Shown in pieces: positions 10,213 through 19,890 of a stretch of 64,000 nt of DNA. The translations under genes and the position numbers were made by a program. Each line of letters starts with the position of its first letter. The stretch's first letter is position 1. Below the pieces are notes generated by a model. It saw only the letters and a list, made by a program, of their open reading frames with translations. It was not told the DNA's origin and did not search any database. The stretch comes from Kiritimatiellota bacterium (lineage in GTDB: Bacteria; Verrucomicrobiota; Lentisphaeria; Oligosphaerales; JAADHN01): NCBI GenBank assembly GCA_013151865.1, contig JAADHN010000145.1, positions 1 through 64,000 on the forward strand. Reading direction: 5' to 3'.

Positions 10213-12888
10213 TCAGGCCTCGTCGAGAGCCCCGAGTTGTTCCCGCAGCCGGGTCAGGCGATCTTCCAATTCGACAGCGCGCTGTCGCTCGCGTTCCACG
10301 ACTTCGCTGGGTGCCCGGGTCACGAAATTCTCATTGGCGAGTTTCTTTCGGGCCCGGGTGAGAAACCCGAGAGTTTCTTCCGCTTGCTTGCGCAGTCGGG
10401 CCTTTTCCGCTGCCAGGTCGACCACTTCGGCAAGCGGGACGTATGCCGTGGCAATGGTGCTGACGGCCGTAGCCGCGGGCCCCGCGTCCTCCGGTGCGGC
10501 GGCCGCGAACTCGACCTCGGAGGCGTACAGCAGAGCCTCGAGTGCGGAGGCGTCCTCCCGCAGAAACGCCTCGTTCTCCGGCGCGGTCGGGACAATGATG
10601 ACCCGAACGCGTCGATTGGGAGCGATGACATACTGGGCTCGAATGTTTCGGACGTTCCGGACAAGGTCGAACTTGGCCTGGACCCGCTGGACGACTTCCG
10701 GCCCGGCCGCGAGCTGTGCCAGAGTTTTATCGGAGAACGGCTGCGGCCAGGGCGCGAGCATAATGGAATCGTCCTCGCCCGCATAGCCGAGCTGGTGGTA
10801 GAGTTCCTCGGTGACGAAAGGCATGACGGGATGGAGGAGGCGCAACAAGACGCTCATGGTGTAATCGAAGACACGGAGGACCGTTCGCCGCCTCGCCGGG
10901 TCGCCGTTTCTGAGGGCCGCCTTGGCGGATTCGAGGTACCAATCGCAGAATTCGTTCCAGGCGAACTCGTACAGCAGGCGTGCGACCTCGTGGAACCGAA
11001 AGCGTTCGAGGGCGGACTGCACTGCCGCGGCAGTCTCGGAGATCCGCGCCAGGACCCAGCGGTCGTCGGCCCGGAGTTCGGCGGCGTGCAGATCGTCCAC
11101 CTGTTGCCAATTGCTCGAACAAGGCCCTTGACGCGTGCGAAAACGGACGGCGTTCCAGACTTTGTTGGCGAAATTCCGACCGATCTCGCATTTTTCGTTA
11201 CTGTAGCGGATGTCCTGCCCCATGGGCGCGATATAGACCATGGTGAACCGAAGTGCGTCGGCCCCATAGGTGGCAATGACTTCGAGCGGATCGGGCGAAT
11301 TGCCGAGACTCTTGGACAATTTTCGGCCCTGGTCGTCCCGGATGATCGATGTGAAGTAGACCTCGCGAAAGGGGATATCCCCCATGAATTCCAGGCCGGC
11401 CATGATCATGCGGGCAACCCAGAAAAAAATGATGTCGGGTCCGGTGACAAGGGCGTCGGTGGGATAAAAGCACGCGAGTTCGTCGGTTTTCTCGGGCCAG
11501 CCGAACACGGAGAAAGGCCAAAGCCAGGAGCTGAACCACGTATCGAGGACGTCCTCGTCTCGGCGCATTTCCCGAGTTTGACACTTCGGACAAGCTTCCG
11601 GACGGGTGCGACCGACCATGATGTGGTCGCAGCCGGCGCAATACCAAGCCGGGATCCGATGTCCCCACCAGAGCTGCCGACTGATGCACCAGTCCCGGAT
11701 GTTCTCCATCCAATGCCGGTACGTCTTCACCCATTTCTCGGGATAAAAGCGGATGCGTCCGTCGAGCACGGCGGCGAGGGCCGGCTCGGCCAGAGGCTTG
11801 ACTCTCACAAACCATTGCTCGGAGAGCCGCGGCTCCACCGGGACATTCCCGCGCTCGGAATATCCGACTTGGTGGACGTGGTCCTCGATTTTTTCGAGCA
11901 GACCCAACTCTTCCATACGGGCGACGACCCGGCGGCGACACTCGAAACGATCCAGGCCGGCGAACTCCGGACCGGCCTCGGCGTTCATGGCGCCTTCGTC
12001 GGTCATGACGTTCACGGCGGGTAGGTGGTGCCGCTGTCCGATCTCATAATCGTTCGGATCATGGGCGGGGGTCACTTTGACGGCGCCGGTACCGAATTCC
12101 GGATCCACAAAATCATCGGCCACAACCGGAATTTCGCGATTCACCAAGGGCAATGTTACAGTTCGGCCGATCAGATCGCGATAGCGGGGGTCCGTGGGAT
12201 GGACGGCCACGGCGGTGTCGCCGAGCATGGTTTCCGGACGTGTGGTCGCCACGATCACAAAACCGCCCCCTTCCCGAAGCGGGTACCGAAAGTACCAGAG
12301 TTTTCCCCGTTCCTCCCGATAAATCACCTCTTCGTCCGAAAGTGCGGTGCGCGATTTGGGACACCAATTGATGATTCGGTGTCCCTTATAGATCAGTCCC
12401 TTCTCGTAAAGTCGAATGAACACGTCTTCAACGGCCGCGGAAAGGCCCGCGTCCAAGGTAAACCGCTCGCGTTCCCAGTCGCACGCCGTACCCAGCCGAC
12501 GGAGCTGACGGATGATGGTGCCGCCGTACTTCTCTTTCCATTCCCACACCCGCCGCAGGAACGCCTCCCGCCCCAAATCGTACCGAGTAACTCTTTCGGT
12601 ATCCTGAAGGAACACCTCGACCTTGGATTGGGTGGCAATGCCGGCATGGTCGGTGCCGGGGACCCAGCAGATGTTCCGGCCCCGCATTTTCTGCCAGCGA
12701 ATCAGGATATCTTGCAACGTATTGTTCAGGACGTGCCCCAAGGTCAACATCCCGGTGACGTTGGGCGGCGGGATCACGATGGTGTAGGCCGGCGCATCGG
12801 CGTGCGGGTCGCCCCGAAAGTAACCGCGCCGCTCCCATTCCGGATACCATTTGGCCTCGACATCGGCGGGGCTGTACGCCTTGGCCAT
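10213..12888 (-). CDS. valS: Valine--tRNA ligase
   Basis: MAKAYSPADVEAKWYPEWERRGYF...; 'PPPNVTGMLTLGHVLNNTLQDILIRWQKMRG' and KMSKS-type 'GRKLSKSLGNSPDPL'. Confidence 0.96.
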   Translation of the reverse strand: MAKAYSPADVEAKWYPEWERRGYFRGDPHADAPAYTIVIPPPNVTGMLTLGHVLNNTLQDILIRWQKMRGRNICWVPGTDHAGIATQSKVEVFLQDTERVTRYDLGREAFLRRVWEWKEKYGGTIIRQLRRLGTACDWERERFTLDAGLSAAVEDVFIRLYEKGLIYKGHRIINWCPKSRTALSDEEVIYREERGKLWYFRYPLREGGGFVIVATTRPETMLGDTAVAVHPTDPRYRDLIGRTVTLPLVNREIPVVADDFVDPEFGTGAVKVTPAHDPNDYEIGQRHHLPAVNVMTDEGAMNAEAGPEFAGLDRFECRRRVVARMEELGLLEKIEDHVHQVGYSERGNVPVEPRLSEQWFVRVKPLAEPALAAVLDGRIRFYPEKWVKTYRHWMENIRDWCISRQLWWGHRIPAWYCAGCDHIMVGRTRPEACPKCQTREMRRDEDVLDTWFSSWLWPFSVFGWPEKTDELACFYPTDALVTGPDIIFFWVARMIMAGLEFMGDIPFREVYFTSIIRDDQGRKLSKSLGNSPDPLEVIATYGADALRFTMVYIAPMGQDIRYSNEKCEIGRNFANKVWNAVRFRTRQGPCSSNWQQVDDLHAAELRADDRWVLARISETAAAVQSALERFRFHEVARLLYEFAWNEFCDWYLESAKAALRNGDPARRRTVLRVFDYTMSVLLRLLHPVMPFVTEELYHQLGYAGEDDSIMLAPWPQPFSDKTLAQLAAGPEVVQRVQAKFDLVRNVRNIRAQYVIAPNRRVRVIIVPTAPENEAFLREDASALEALLYASEVEFAAAAPEDAGPAATAVSTIATAYVPLAEVVDLAAEKARLRKQAEETLGFLTRARKKLANENFVTRAPSEVVERERQRAVELEDRLTRLREQLGALDEA

Positions 12889-13145
12889 AGTCTCTTTTTC
12901 AACGGTCATGCACACGCTCTCCTCAACGGCGAAACGTCCACCCCCGCAGGACAAGCTCGGGTCAGGTTCTCTGCGGCGCACGCTGGAAACGTGCCGCTCT
13001 CCCTTGCGGACCTCGCCCCTCCGGCTGAGGCGTCCGGGGGACGCGTCCCCAAAAAGAGCCTGCAAATGTACAGCGTAAAGCGCTGAATGCCACGCGCGAC
13101 GGCAGTCTGCCCCCGACGCGGCGACACGAACGCGACCCGCACGCA

Positions 13146-14324
13146 TCATCCGAAACAAATCCTGGAAATCGAATCCCGGAAGCTCCCTTCGCCGCTGAGG
13201 ATGTCAATCTGCACGCGCAGGAAATAGACCGGCAAGTCCCGCCGGTCGAGCTTGGGAAAGCGAACGGCGTCTTTTTCGGTGGTGACGGTCAGTGCCGCGT
13301 TGTGCGACAGCGCCGCGTTGACGAAGTCGATCACCTCTTGCTGTCGGTAACGGTGATGATCGGCGAACCGCTCGGTGTGGACGAGGTTTGCACCCAGGGT
13401 TTCGAGAAAGGCCTCGAAACTCCAGGGCGCGGCAATTCCGCTGATGGCGGCGACAGGCTGACCTTTGAGGATATTCAGGGGGTGGCGCCGGCCGGTATAG
13501 ACATCCTCGAGGTATTGAGGACGGTGGGTGCATTCGATGATTTCGGCACGGGGGTTGTGATGGGAGAGGAACCGCCGCAAATGCCGAAGGCGGGGACTGC
13601 CGTCGGATTTCGTCAGAAAGATGTAGTCGGCCCGACGGATGTTGCGGATCGGCTCCCGGAGGAGCCCGCGCGGCAGCAGGTGATGATTGTGAAACGGGTT
13701 GGTGGCGTCCACCAGGAGGATATTGAGGCGCGGGCGCAGACGCAGATATTGGAAACCGTCGTCGAGGATGAGCGTATCGGCCCCGAATTGTCGGATTGCG
13801 TAACGTCCGGCCTTGACGCGATCCTTGTCCACGATGACCATGACGTCGGGCAGGTTGGTGGCGAGCATGTAAGGCTCATCCCCGGCGCGGGCCGCATCGA
13901 GCCGGAGCCGGCGTCCGTCCGAGACCACCCGCGGCGGGGGCGAACGGCGGCGGCCGAACAGGATCGAAACCAACTCCCGCAGTCGCTCGCGCCAGGGGCG
14001 ACTCTTGCTGCGGTAGCCCCGACTGAGCACGGCCACACGGCGGCCGTTGGCGGCCAGCGTTCGGGCGAAGACCTCGACCACGGGTGTTTTGCCCGTGCCC
14101 CCCACGCTGAGGTTGCCGATACTCACCACGAGGCAGCCCAGGGTGCGCTGGCGCAGGATGCGTTCGCCATAGAGACGGAGGCGCGCCTGGACCGCCCCTG
14201 CGTAAACTTGAGACAAGACAAACAGGAACGCCCGGACGGTCCGGTCGGCCCGCCCGACACATTGGCCGTCCAGGATGCGGACCACATACTGCTCCGCGTT
14301 TTCCGCGAATTCCCGGATCGTCAT
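13146..14324 (-). CDS. lpxK: Tetraacyldisaccharide 4'-kinase
   Basis: '[41 protein letters not shown]', '[40 protein letters not shown]', '[17 protein letters not shown]'. Confidence 0.93.
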   Translation of the reverse strand: MTIREFAENAEQYVVRILDGQCVGRADRTVRAFLFVLSQVYAGAVQARLRLYGERILRQRTLGCLVVSIGNLSVGGTGKTPVVEVFARTLAANGRRVAVLSRGYRSKSRPWRERLRELVSILFGRRRSPPPRVVSDGRRLRLDAARAGDEPYMLATNLPDVMVIVDKDRVKAGRYAIRQFGADTLILDDGFQYLRLRPRLNILLVDATNPFHNHHLLPRGLLREPIRNIRRADYIFLTKSDGSPRLRHLRRFLSHHNPRAEIIECTHRPQYLEDVYTGRRHPLNILKGQPVAAISGIAAPWSFEAFLETLGANLVHTERFADHHRYRQQEVIDFVNAALSHNAALTVTTEKDAVRFPKLDRRDLPVYFLRVQIDILSGEGSFRDSISRICFG

Positions 14325-14688
14325 AAAAGCACTTCCCTGTTGATCGGTCGCCGCCCCCGGTTGCCGACTCGACGGCATCGAGGGGAGAAAGTATGGTAGG
14401 GACGATTCGGAGTTGCAAGGGTCCGGTCGGCCAACCCCATGCCGACCGGCGCCAACGTTCTCCTGCAACCGACCCCGAAGAGGTTGTGCGGGAATATAGC
14501 GAAATCCGGAAAAAACACCATGTCGGCACTGCGACACGGAACGCGCAGGGGCTCCCCGTGAGCCTCACCGGCGCCGCCGAATGTGGGATTCAGCAAGGCG
14601 CCGCCCTGGGGGGGGGAGTCGACCTCTTGCTCTGTGCTTCGGAAACGTCGTGGCGCGGCGCCTTCGCGTGCAAAAGGGGAGCAACCAC

Positions 14689-15138
14689 ATGATTCTCGAC
14701 CACCTCGATCAGGCCTGTCGTTACCGGGCGCTGCATCCGGCCTTCGACCGGGCATTCGCTTTTCTCGAAGAGGCCGATTCGGGCGCATTGTCGGAAGGGC
14801 GCCACGAACTCGGCGGCCCAAACGGCGTATACGCGCTGGTGGCCGACGGCGCCGGACGCGGACGCGAGGTGGCCAGGCTCGAAGCCCACCGCGGGGTCAT
14901 CGACATCCAGATGGTCGTTGCCGGGACCGATCTCATGGGATGGCGTCCGGTCTCCGACTGCAAATCGGCCGGAGGGTACGATCCGGACAACGACATCGAG
15001 TTTTTTCATGACCCGCCAATCGCTTGGCTGACCGTGCCCCGGGGGTGCTTTGCCGTTTTCTTCCCCGAAGACGCGCACGCGCCGCTGGCGGGGCAGGACC
15101 CTGTACGCAAGATCGTTGTCAAAGTGCCTCTCGGTTGA
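14689..15138 (+). CDS. YhcH/YjgK/YiaL (TabA-like) family protein
   Basis: ATG at 14689: MILDHLDQACRYRALHPAFDRAFAFL...; 'LEAHRGVIDIQMVVAGTDLMGW', 'FFPEDAHAPL'. Confidence 0.85.
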   Translation: MILDHLDQACRYRALHPAFDRAFAFLEEADSGALSEGRHELGGPNGVYALVADGAGRGREVARLEAHRGVIDIQMVVAGTDLMGWRPVSDCKSAGGYDPDNDIEFFHDPPIAWLTVPRGCFAVFFPEDAHAPLAGQDPVRKIVVKVPLG

Positions 15139-15396
15139 CGGCGGACGACTCCGGCAAGCACTCGCGAGAGGGGGCCGCGCCGAAAAGACGGGGACGGCGC
15201 AGGAAATAGGCGTTCGACATCGCCGCCCTTGGAGCTGAAGCCGACAGATCCAGATGGGCGAGAACATCGGCCCGGCGAAAGGGCACGTCAACGCTGGCGA
15301 CACGGCTTGAGAGGCGGGGGTGTTCGGATAGGTCCGAACCCGAACCAAGACGGGCGGAAACACAACGCGGAGTTCGGATCTTCGATCGGGGAAGAG

Positions 15397-16035
15397 TTAC
15401 TTGCCGATGATCCACTCGGATTCGTACCAAAAGATACGGTATTCGGAGCGGATTTCCTGGCCGCTGGCAGCGTAAAAAGATTCCAGTTCTTTGAAGGCCC
15501 ACAGCAAGTTCATGTAGTCTTCGTCTTCCGCCAACTCGATTTCCCCGCCCTTTTTCTCGACGCGGCTGATCTTGCGGGCGTTGGCCACCTCTCGGAGGAG
15601 CAGGAGAAAAAGCATCATGCGGGGCGGCAGTTTCCCCAGTTCGGCGAGGTAGGCCCGTCGCCGGTAGCCGGTGAAGTCCTCCCGTCCCTCCGGCGTCCGC
15701 AGCAGTTCCTTGGCTTGACTGCAGGCCTGCCGAAATCGGAAGACCCCCACCGGGTTGACAAAGATCACGTTCTCTTCGGCCGAGAATCGGGCCGCCCAGG
15801 CAGGGAACTCATCCCCCTCTTCCAAGGTAAAGAAGCGCACAGTGGCCTCTTCCATTCCCGGGTGAGGATGCACGAACAACGTGGCAAGGGCCTCGACGAT
15901 CCGGGATCGGTTGACGCGGCGCCCCAAAGAATTCAGTGCGTCGATCTCCTTCTTCCGGGGGGCGTCCGCACGCTCGTATCCTCGGAAGACTTTTTCATAC
16001 TGCTTCCAAGTGGAAGCCAAGGTTCTGGGAGCCAT
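15397..16035 (-). CDS. Hypothetical protein
   Basis: 212 aa intact ORF, charged N-term MAPRTLASTWKQYEKVFRGYERADAPRKKEI; no family recognised. Confidence 0.6.
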   Translation of the reverse strand: MAPRTLASTWKQYEKVFRGYERADAPRKKEIDALNSLGRRVNRSRIVEALATLFVHPHPGMEEATVRFFTLEEGDEFPAWAARFSAEENVIFVNPVGVFRFRQACSQAKELLRTPEGREDFTGYRRRAYLAELGKLPPRMMLFLLLLREVANARKISRVEKKGGEIELAEDEDYMNLLWAFKELESFYAASGQEIRSEYRIFWYESEWIIGK

Positions 16036-16927
16036 GGTTTGACCTCGAAATTGGGTCTGTTACTTTAGAGCCTGCAACAGATTTTACCAGTCGTCTGCAG
16101 CGGTTTTCGCGAACTTCAGGGGGGATCGAGCACGTCCCGCCGTGTCGGCCCACTCGCGTGTGACCGGAAGGGCGCGCACTGCCGGCCCGCGAAATCGAGG
16201 CAGCCGCCTTGTCCGGGCGACGTCGTGCTCTCGCGGCCCCGGCAGGCCGCCCTGCGCTCCCGATCCCGCTGAGCGGGAGAGATGGGCCACCCGAAAGTGT
16301 AGCTGCGATTCGCCGCCGGCGAAGAGCGACAACTCCCGCGGCTCACGCCCCTTTGTGGACGGGCTCAAGCTCGGCCGGGCGCACACTTGGGTGGAACCTG
16401 CGCATCGGCAACTTGCGATCGGCGTTTCCATCCGCGCCGGGAGGCACGGTCCTCCCTTGAGGCGGCGGCAACGGACGGCATGGGCGCCGCGCCCACGCCC
16501 CATCAAAGCCTTGTCGGTCGCAACCCGGTCGGACGCCGGACATTCGAACTCGCGCCCCGATGTTACAAAGCAAAACGAGACCTCTCCGTGTCCCGTGCAG
16601 GAGGTTACGAACGGAAAAAGAATCCGTTTCGCATTGATTCCCCCTGCCAAGCATTGTATTATGCACTATTCGTGCATTGTTCCCTCGGTTCTCTGCCGGG
16701 AAAGCTGTTTGTCCGTCTGCCCCCGGATTCATGTCGGAAGGATCGATGGCGATAGCCGTTCCTCGAACCGGCGCGAGCGACGCGTCGGCTCGTCGTGTGC
16801 GTTCGCGCCTTGCTGACAAACAAGAAAAACGCCTCCTTCATTTGGCCTTTGTTTCCGACGTGAGTCCGGGGCGGGACACCACTCTGATCCCGTATTGATT
16901 CGAAGGGAAAACGGAAGGGGATGGGCA

Positions 16928-17866
16928 ATGTCTACGACCCTTTATTGGCTGCAATGCGGCGGTTGCGGGGGAGACAGCATGTCTCTCCTGGGCTCGGAAT
17001 CCCCTGACTTGGTGGAACTCGTCGAACTGCTCAACTTGGATGTGCTATGGCATCCCTCCCTTTCCAACGGCACTCCGGCAGAGCATCGTCGACTCGTCGA
17101 GGCCATCCTGAACGGGGGGCAGGAACTCGATGTGCTGTGTGTCGAGGGGGCCGTCATCCGGGGACCGGGGGGGACCGGGATGTACGACCTTTGGGATGGC
17201 CGCCCCAAGAAGAACCTGACCGCCAGGCTGGCCGCTCGGGCCCGGTTCGTTGTGGCGGTCGGTACGTGCGCCAGTTTCGGCGGGATTCCCGGCATCGGCG
17301 AAGGTGAAGCCACCGGGCTCCAGTTCCATCGAGAAACGCCTGGCGGGTTCCTGGGCCGGGAATTCAGGTCGAGGGCTCAGTTGCCGGTCGTCAATCTGCC
17401 GGGCTGCCCCTGCCATTGCAGCGTCCTCGCGGGAAGCTTGTCGGCCCTCGTGCGAGGACGTCGCCTTGTTTTGAACCAGTACAATGCACCCGTTGAATGG
17501 TATGGCCTTTTTGTGCACCAGGGATGCGTTCGGAACGAATACCACGAGTATCGGGTCGAGGAACACGAGTTTGGGGAAAAGGGGTGCCTTTTCTTCCACT
17601 TGGGGTGTCGCGGTCCTCTGGCCCACGGCCCCTGCAACAAACTGCTGTGGAACCGGCGCAGTTCCAAGACGCGAGTGGGGGTTCCCTGCGCCGGGTGCAC
17701 CATGCCGGACTTCCCCCATGAATACCCCTTCTTCGTTACACCCAATATCGCCGACATTCCGCTCGATCTGCCCGAAGGGGTCGACCGTGCCCATTACCTG
17801 GCCTACAAGGGCATGGCGGCCGCGGCCGCACCCGAAAGGCTCAGGCAACGGAAGACCTTTGTGTAG
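16928..17866 (+). CDS. [NiFe]-hydrogenase small subunit, cytosolic (group 2-like)
   Basis: MSTTLYWLQCGGCGGDSMSLLGSESPDLVELV...; conserved Cys (CGGC, VGTCASFGGIPG, NLPGCPCH, distal cluster 'CLFFHLGCRGPLAHGPCNKLLWN..CAGCTMPDFP'); no Tat signal peptide. Confidence 0.92.
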   Translation: MSTTLYWLQCGGCGGDSMSLLGSESPDLVELVELLNLDVLWHPSLSNGTPAEHRRLVEAILNGGQELDVLCVEGAVIRGPGGTGMYDLWDGRPKKNLTARLAARARFVVAVGTCASFGGIPGIGEGEATGLQFHRETPGGFLGREFRSRAQLPVVNLPGCPCHCSVLAGSLSALVRGRRLVLNQYNAPVEWYGLFVHQGCVRNEYHEYRVEEHEFGEKGCLFFHLGCRGPLAHGPCNKLLWNRRSSKTRVGVPCAGCTMPDFPHEYPFFVTPNIADIPLDLPEGVDRAHYLAYKGMAAAAAPERLRQRKTFV

Positions 17867-17884
17867 TTCGGAGGTACGCCCCTT

Positions 17885-19423
17885 ATGGCTCCCCCCAAGA
17901 AACTCAACGTCCCCCTGAACCGGGTTGAAGGCGATCTGGAAATCCGGGTCGAGATCGAGGACGGCATGGTCACGGATGCTTGGTGTTCGGGCACGATGTT
18001 CCGTGGCTTCGAAAGAATCCTGGTCGGGCGCGGGGCCCTTGACGGACTGGTGATCACCCCACGGATTTGCGGTATTTGCGGCACTTGCCATCTCACCGCC
18101 GCCAGCCGGGCACTCGACATGATTGCCGACGTGACTCCACCCCCAAATGCCACGCGGGTCCGCAATGTGGCCCTGATGTCCGAACACATCCAAAGCGATG
18201 TGCGACAAACTTTCCTCATGTTCGCACCGGACCTTGCGAACCCGGCGTACGAGGGTTGCGACCTTTACCCTGAAATCCGAAGACGGTATGAGCCTTTCAA
18301 GGGCGAGACGGTACTTGAAGTCATCAGAGAGACAAAGAAAGTCCCGGAGGTCATCGCGATCCTCGGCGGGCAGTGGCCGCACTCGTCTTACATGGTCCCG
18401 GGAGGTGTCGTGTCGTTGCCGACAAACGGCGACATCACGTCATGTCAATTCATCATCGAACGTTACCGACGATGGTACGAGAAACGGATCTTGGGCTGTT
18501 CCCTGGACCGCTGGCGTCGGATCCGCACCGCGGCAGACCTGGATGCGTGGCTCGAAGAGCGGGACGAACACCGCCAAAGCGATTTGGGGCTCCTGATCCG
18601 ATTCAGTCGGACTGTCGGGCTGACGAAGATCGGGCGTGGACATGCCAACTTCGTCAGCTACGGGGCCCTGGACACCCCGGACGAACGGCAGCCGGCCAAG
18701 CCGGGAAGCGATGGTTTTTTCATCCCCGCCGGGTTCGTCCGGGGTGGAGTGCCCCATCCGTTCGACCAACAACGGATTGCCGAACACGTGGCCCACTCCT
18801 GGTTCGAAGATTACGATGGCGGGCGGCACCCCGCTGCAGGCGAAACAACGCCTTACGCGACCGGCGACGAAGGGCGGAAATACTCCTGGGCCAAGGCACC
18901 CCGCTTTGACGGACTGCCGGCCGAAACCGGGCCGTTGGCCGAGAAAATCGTGGAGGGCGACCCGCTCTTTACGGACCTGCTCGAGCAGGCCGGCCCCAAC
19001 GCCTTCCTGCGCCAATTGGCCCGTGCGGTGCGACCGGTCAGTCTCATTCCACAAATCATCACCTGGCTTTCCGAAATCGACGTGAACGAACCTTTCTACG
19101 CGACGCCCGGAGAAATCGCCGCTGGGGAGGGTTATGGCCTGACGCAGGCCGCCCGGGGGGCCCTGGGGCATTGGGTCCGGATCGTTGACGGCAGAATCGC
19201 CCATTACCAAATCATCACCCCCACGGCATGGCATGCCTCCCCCCGCGATTCCGCCGGCATCAGGGGACCGATAGAAGAAGCTTTGATCGGGACCCCCGTC
19301 CGGGACGCGGACAATCCGATAGAACTTGGACACGTAATCCGGTCGTTCGACCCGTGTCTGGTGTGCACCGTTCACACGGTCGGGCGCGGACAGCTTTTCG
19401 GACGATCGACACTGGATGTCTGA
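17885..19423 (+). CDS. [NiFe]-hydrogenase large subunit
   Basis: L1 motif 'RICGICGTCHLTAASRALD', L2 motif 'FDPCLVCTVH' followed by a 15-residue tail TVGRGQLFGRSTLDV. Confidence 0.94.
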   Translation: MAPPKKLNVPLNRVEGDLEIRVEIEDGMVTDAWCSGTMFRGFERILVGRGALDGLVITPRICGICGTCHLTAASRALDMIADVTPPPNATRVRNVALMSEHIQSDVRQTFLMFAPDLANPAYEGCDLYPEIRRRYEPFKGETVLEVIRETKKVPEVIAILGGQWPHSSYMVPGGVVSLPTNGDITSCQFIIERYRRWYEKRILGCSLDRWRRIRTAADLDAWLEERDEHRQSDLGLLIRFSRTVGLTKIGRGHANFVSYGALDTPDERQPAKPGSDGFFIPAGFVRGGVPHPFDQQRIAEHVAHSWFEDYDGGRHPAAGETTPYATGDEGRKYSWAKAPRFDGLPAETGPLAEKIVEGDPLFTDLLEQAGPNAFLRQLARAVRPVSLIPQIITWLSEIDVNEPFYATPGEIAAGEGYGLTQAARGALGHWVRIVDGRIAHYQIITPTAWHASPRDSAGIRGPIEEALIGTPVRDADNPIELGHVIRSFDPCLVCTVHTVGRGQLFGRSTLDV

Positions 19424-19425
19424 CA

Positions 19426-19878
19426 GTGAGACGGATCATCGGAATCGGCAGTCGGTTCGTCCCCCGGGATGCGGCAGGCCCCAAGGTATGCGAACAGTTG
19501 CTCGCAGGGACGCTCCCGGACGAAATCGAGGTGATCGACGGCGGCCTGGGAGGAATCGACCTGCTCCGATTCATGGAAAACACCGAACGAGTCGTTTTCG
19601 TGGACAGTGTCGAGGGTTTCGCGCCGCCGGGACAACTCGTAATTCTCACGGCCGGGGAAATTGCGACGGCAGCGTCGGGGTACGGCCATGAGGCAGGCTT
19701 GCCGTATCTGGTGCGCGTCCTGCCCGAGGTCTGCCCGCCGCCTTGTCCCGAAGTGCTTCTGGTAGGGGTGGAAGGCCCACCGAGCGACCGACTCATCCAC
19801 TCGGCGGCACGCCTGGCGTTGAGAGTGGCTCTCGACGACAAACCGTATGGGCAGAAGACGCGGGGATGTCCCGCCTGA
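19426..19878 (+). CDS. Hydrogenase maturation protease (HycI/HybD-like)
   Basis: GTG start at 19426: VRRIIGIGSRFVPRDAAGPKVCEQL...; 'VIDGGLGGIDLL', 'VVFVDSVEG', 'GHEAGLPYLVRVL'. Confidence 0.82.
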   Translation: MRRIIGIGSRFVPRDAAGPKVCEQLLAGTLPDEIEVIDGGLGGIDLLRFMENTERVVFVDSVEGFAPPGQLVILTAGEIATAASGYGHEAGLPYLVRVLPEVCPPPCPEVLLVGVEGPPSDRLIHSAARLALRVALDDKPYGQKTRGCPA

Positions 19879-19890
19879 GGAGAAACAACG

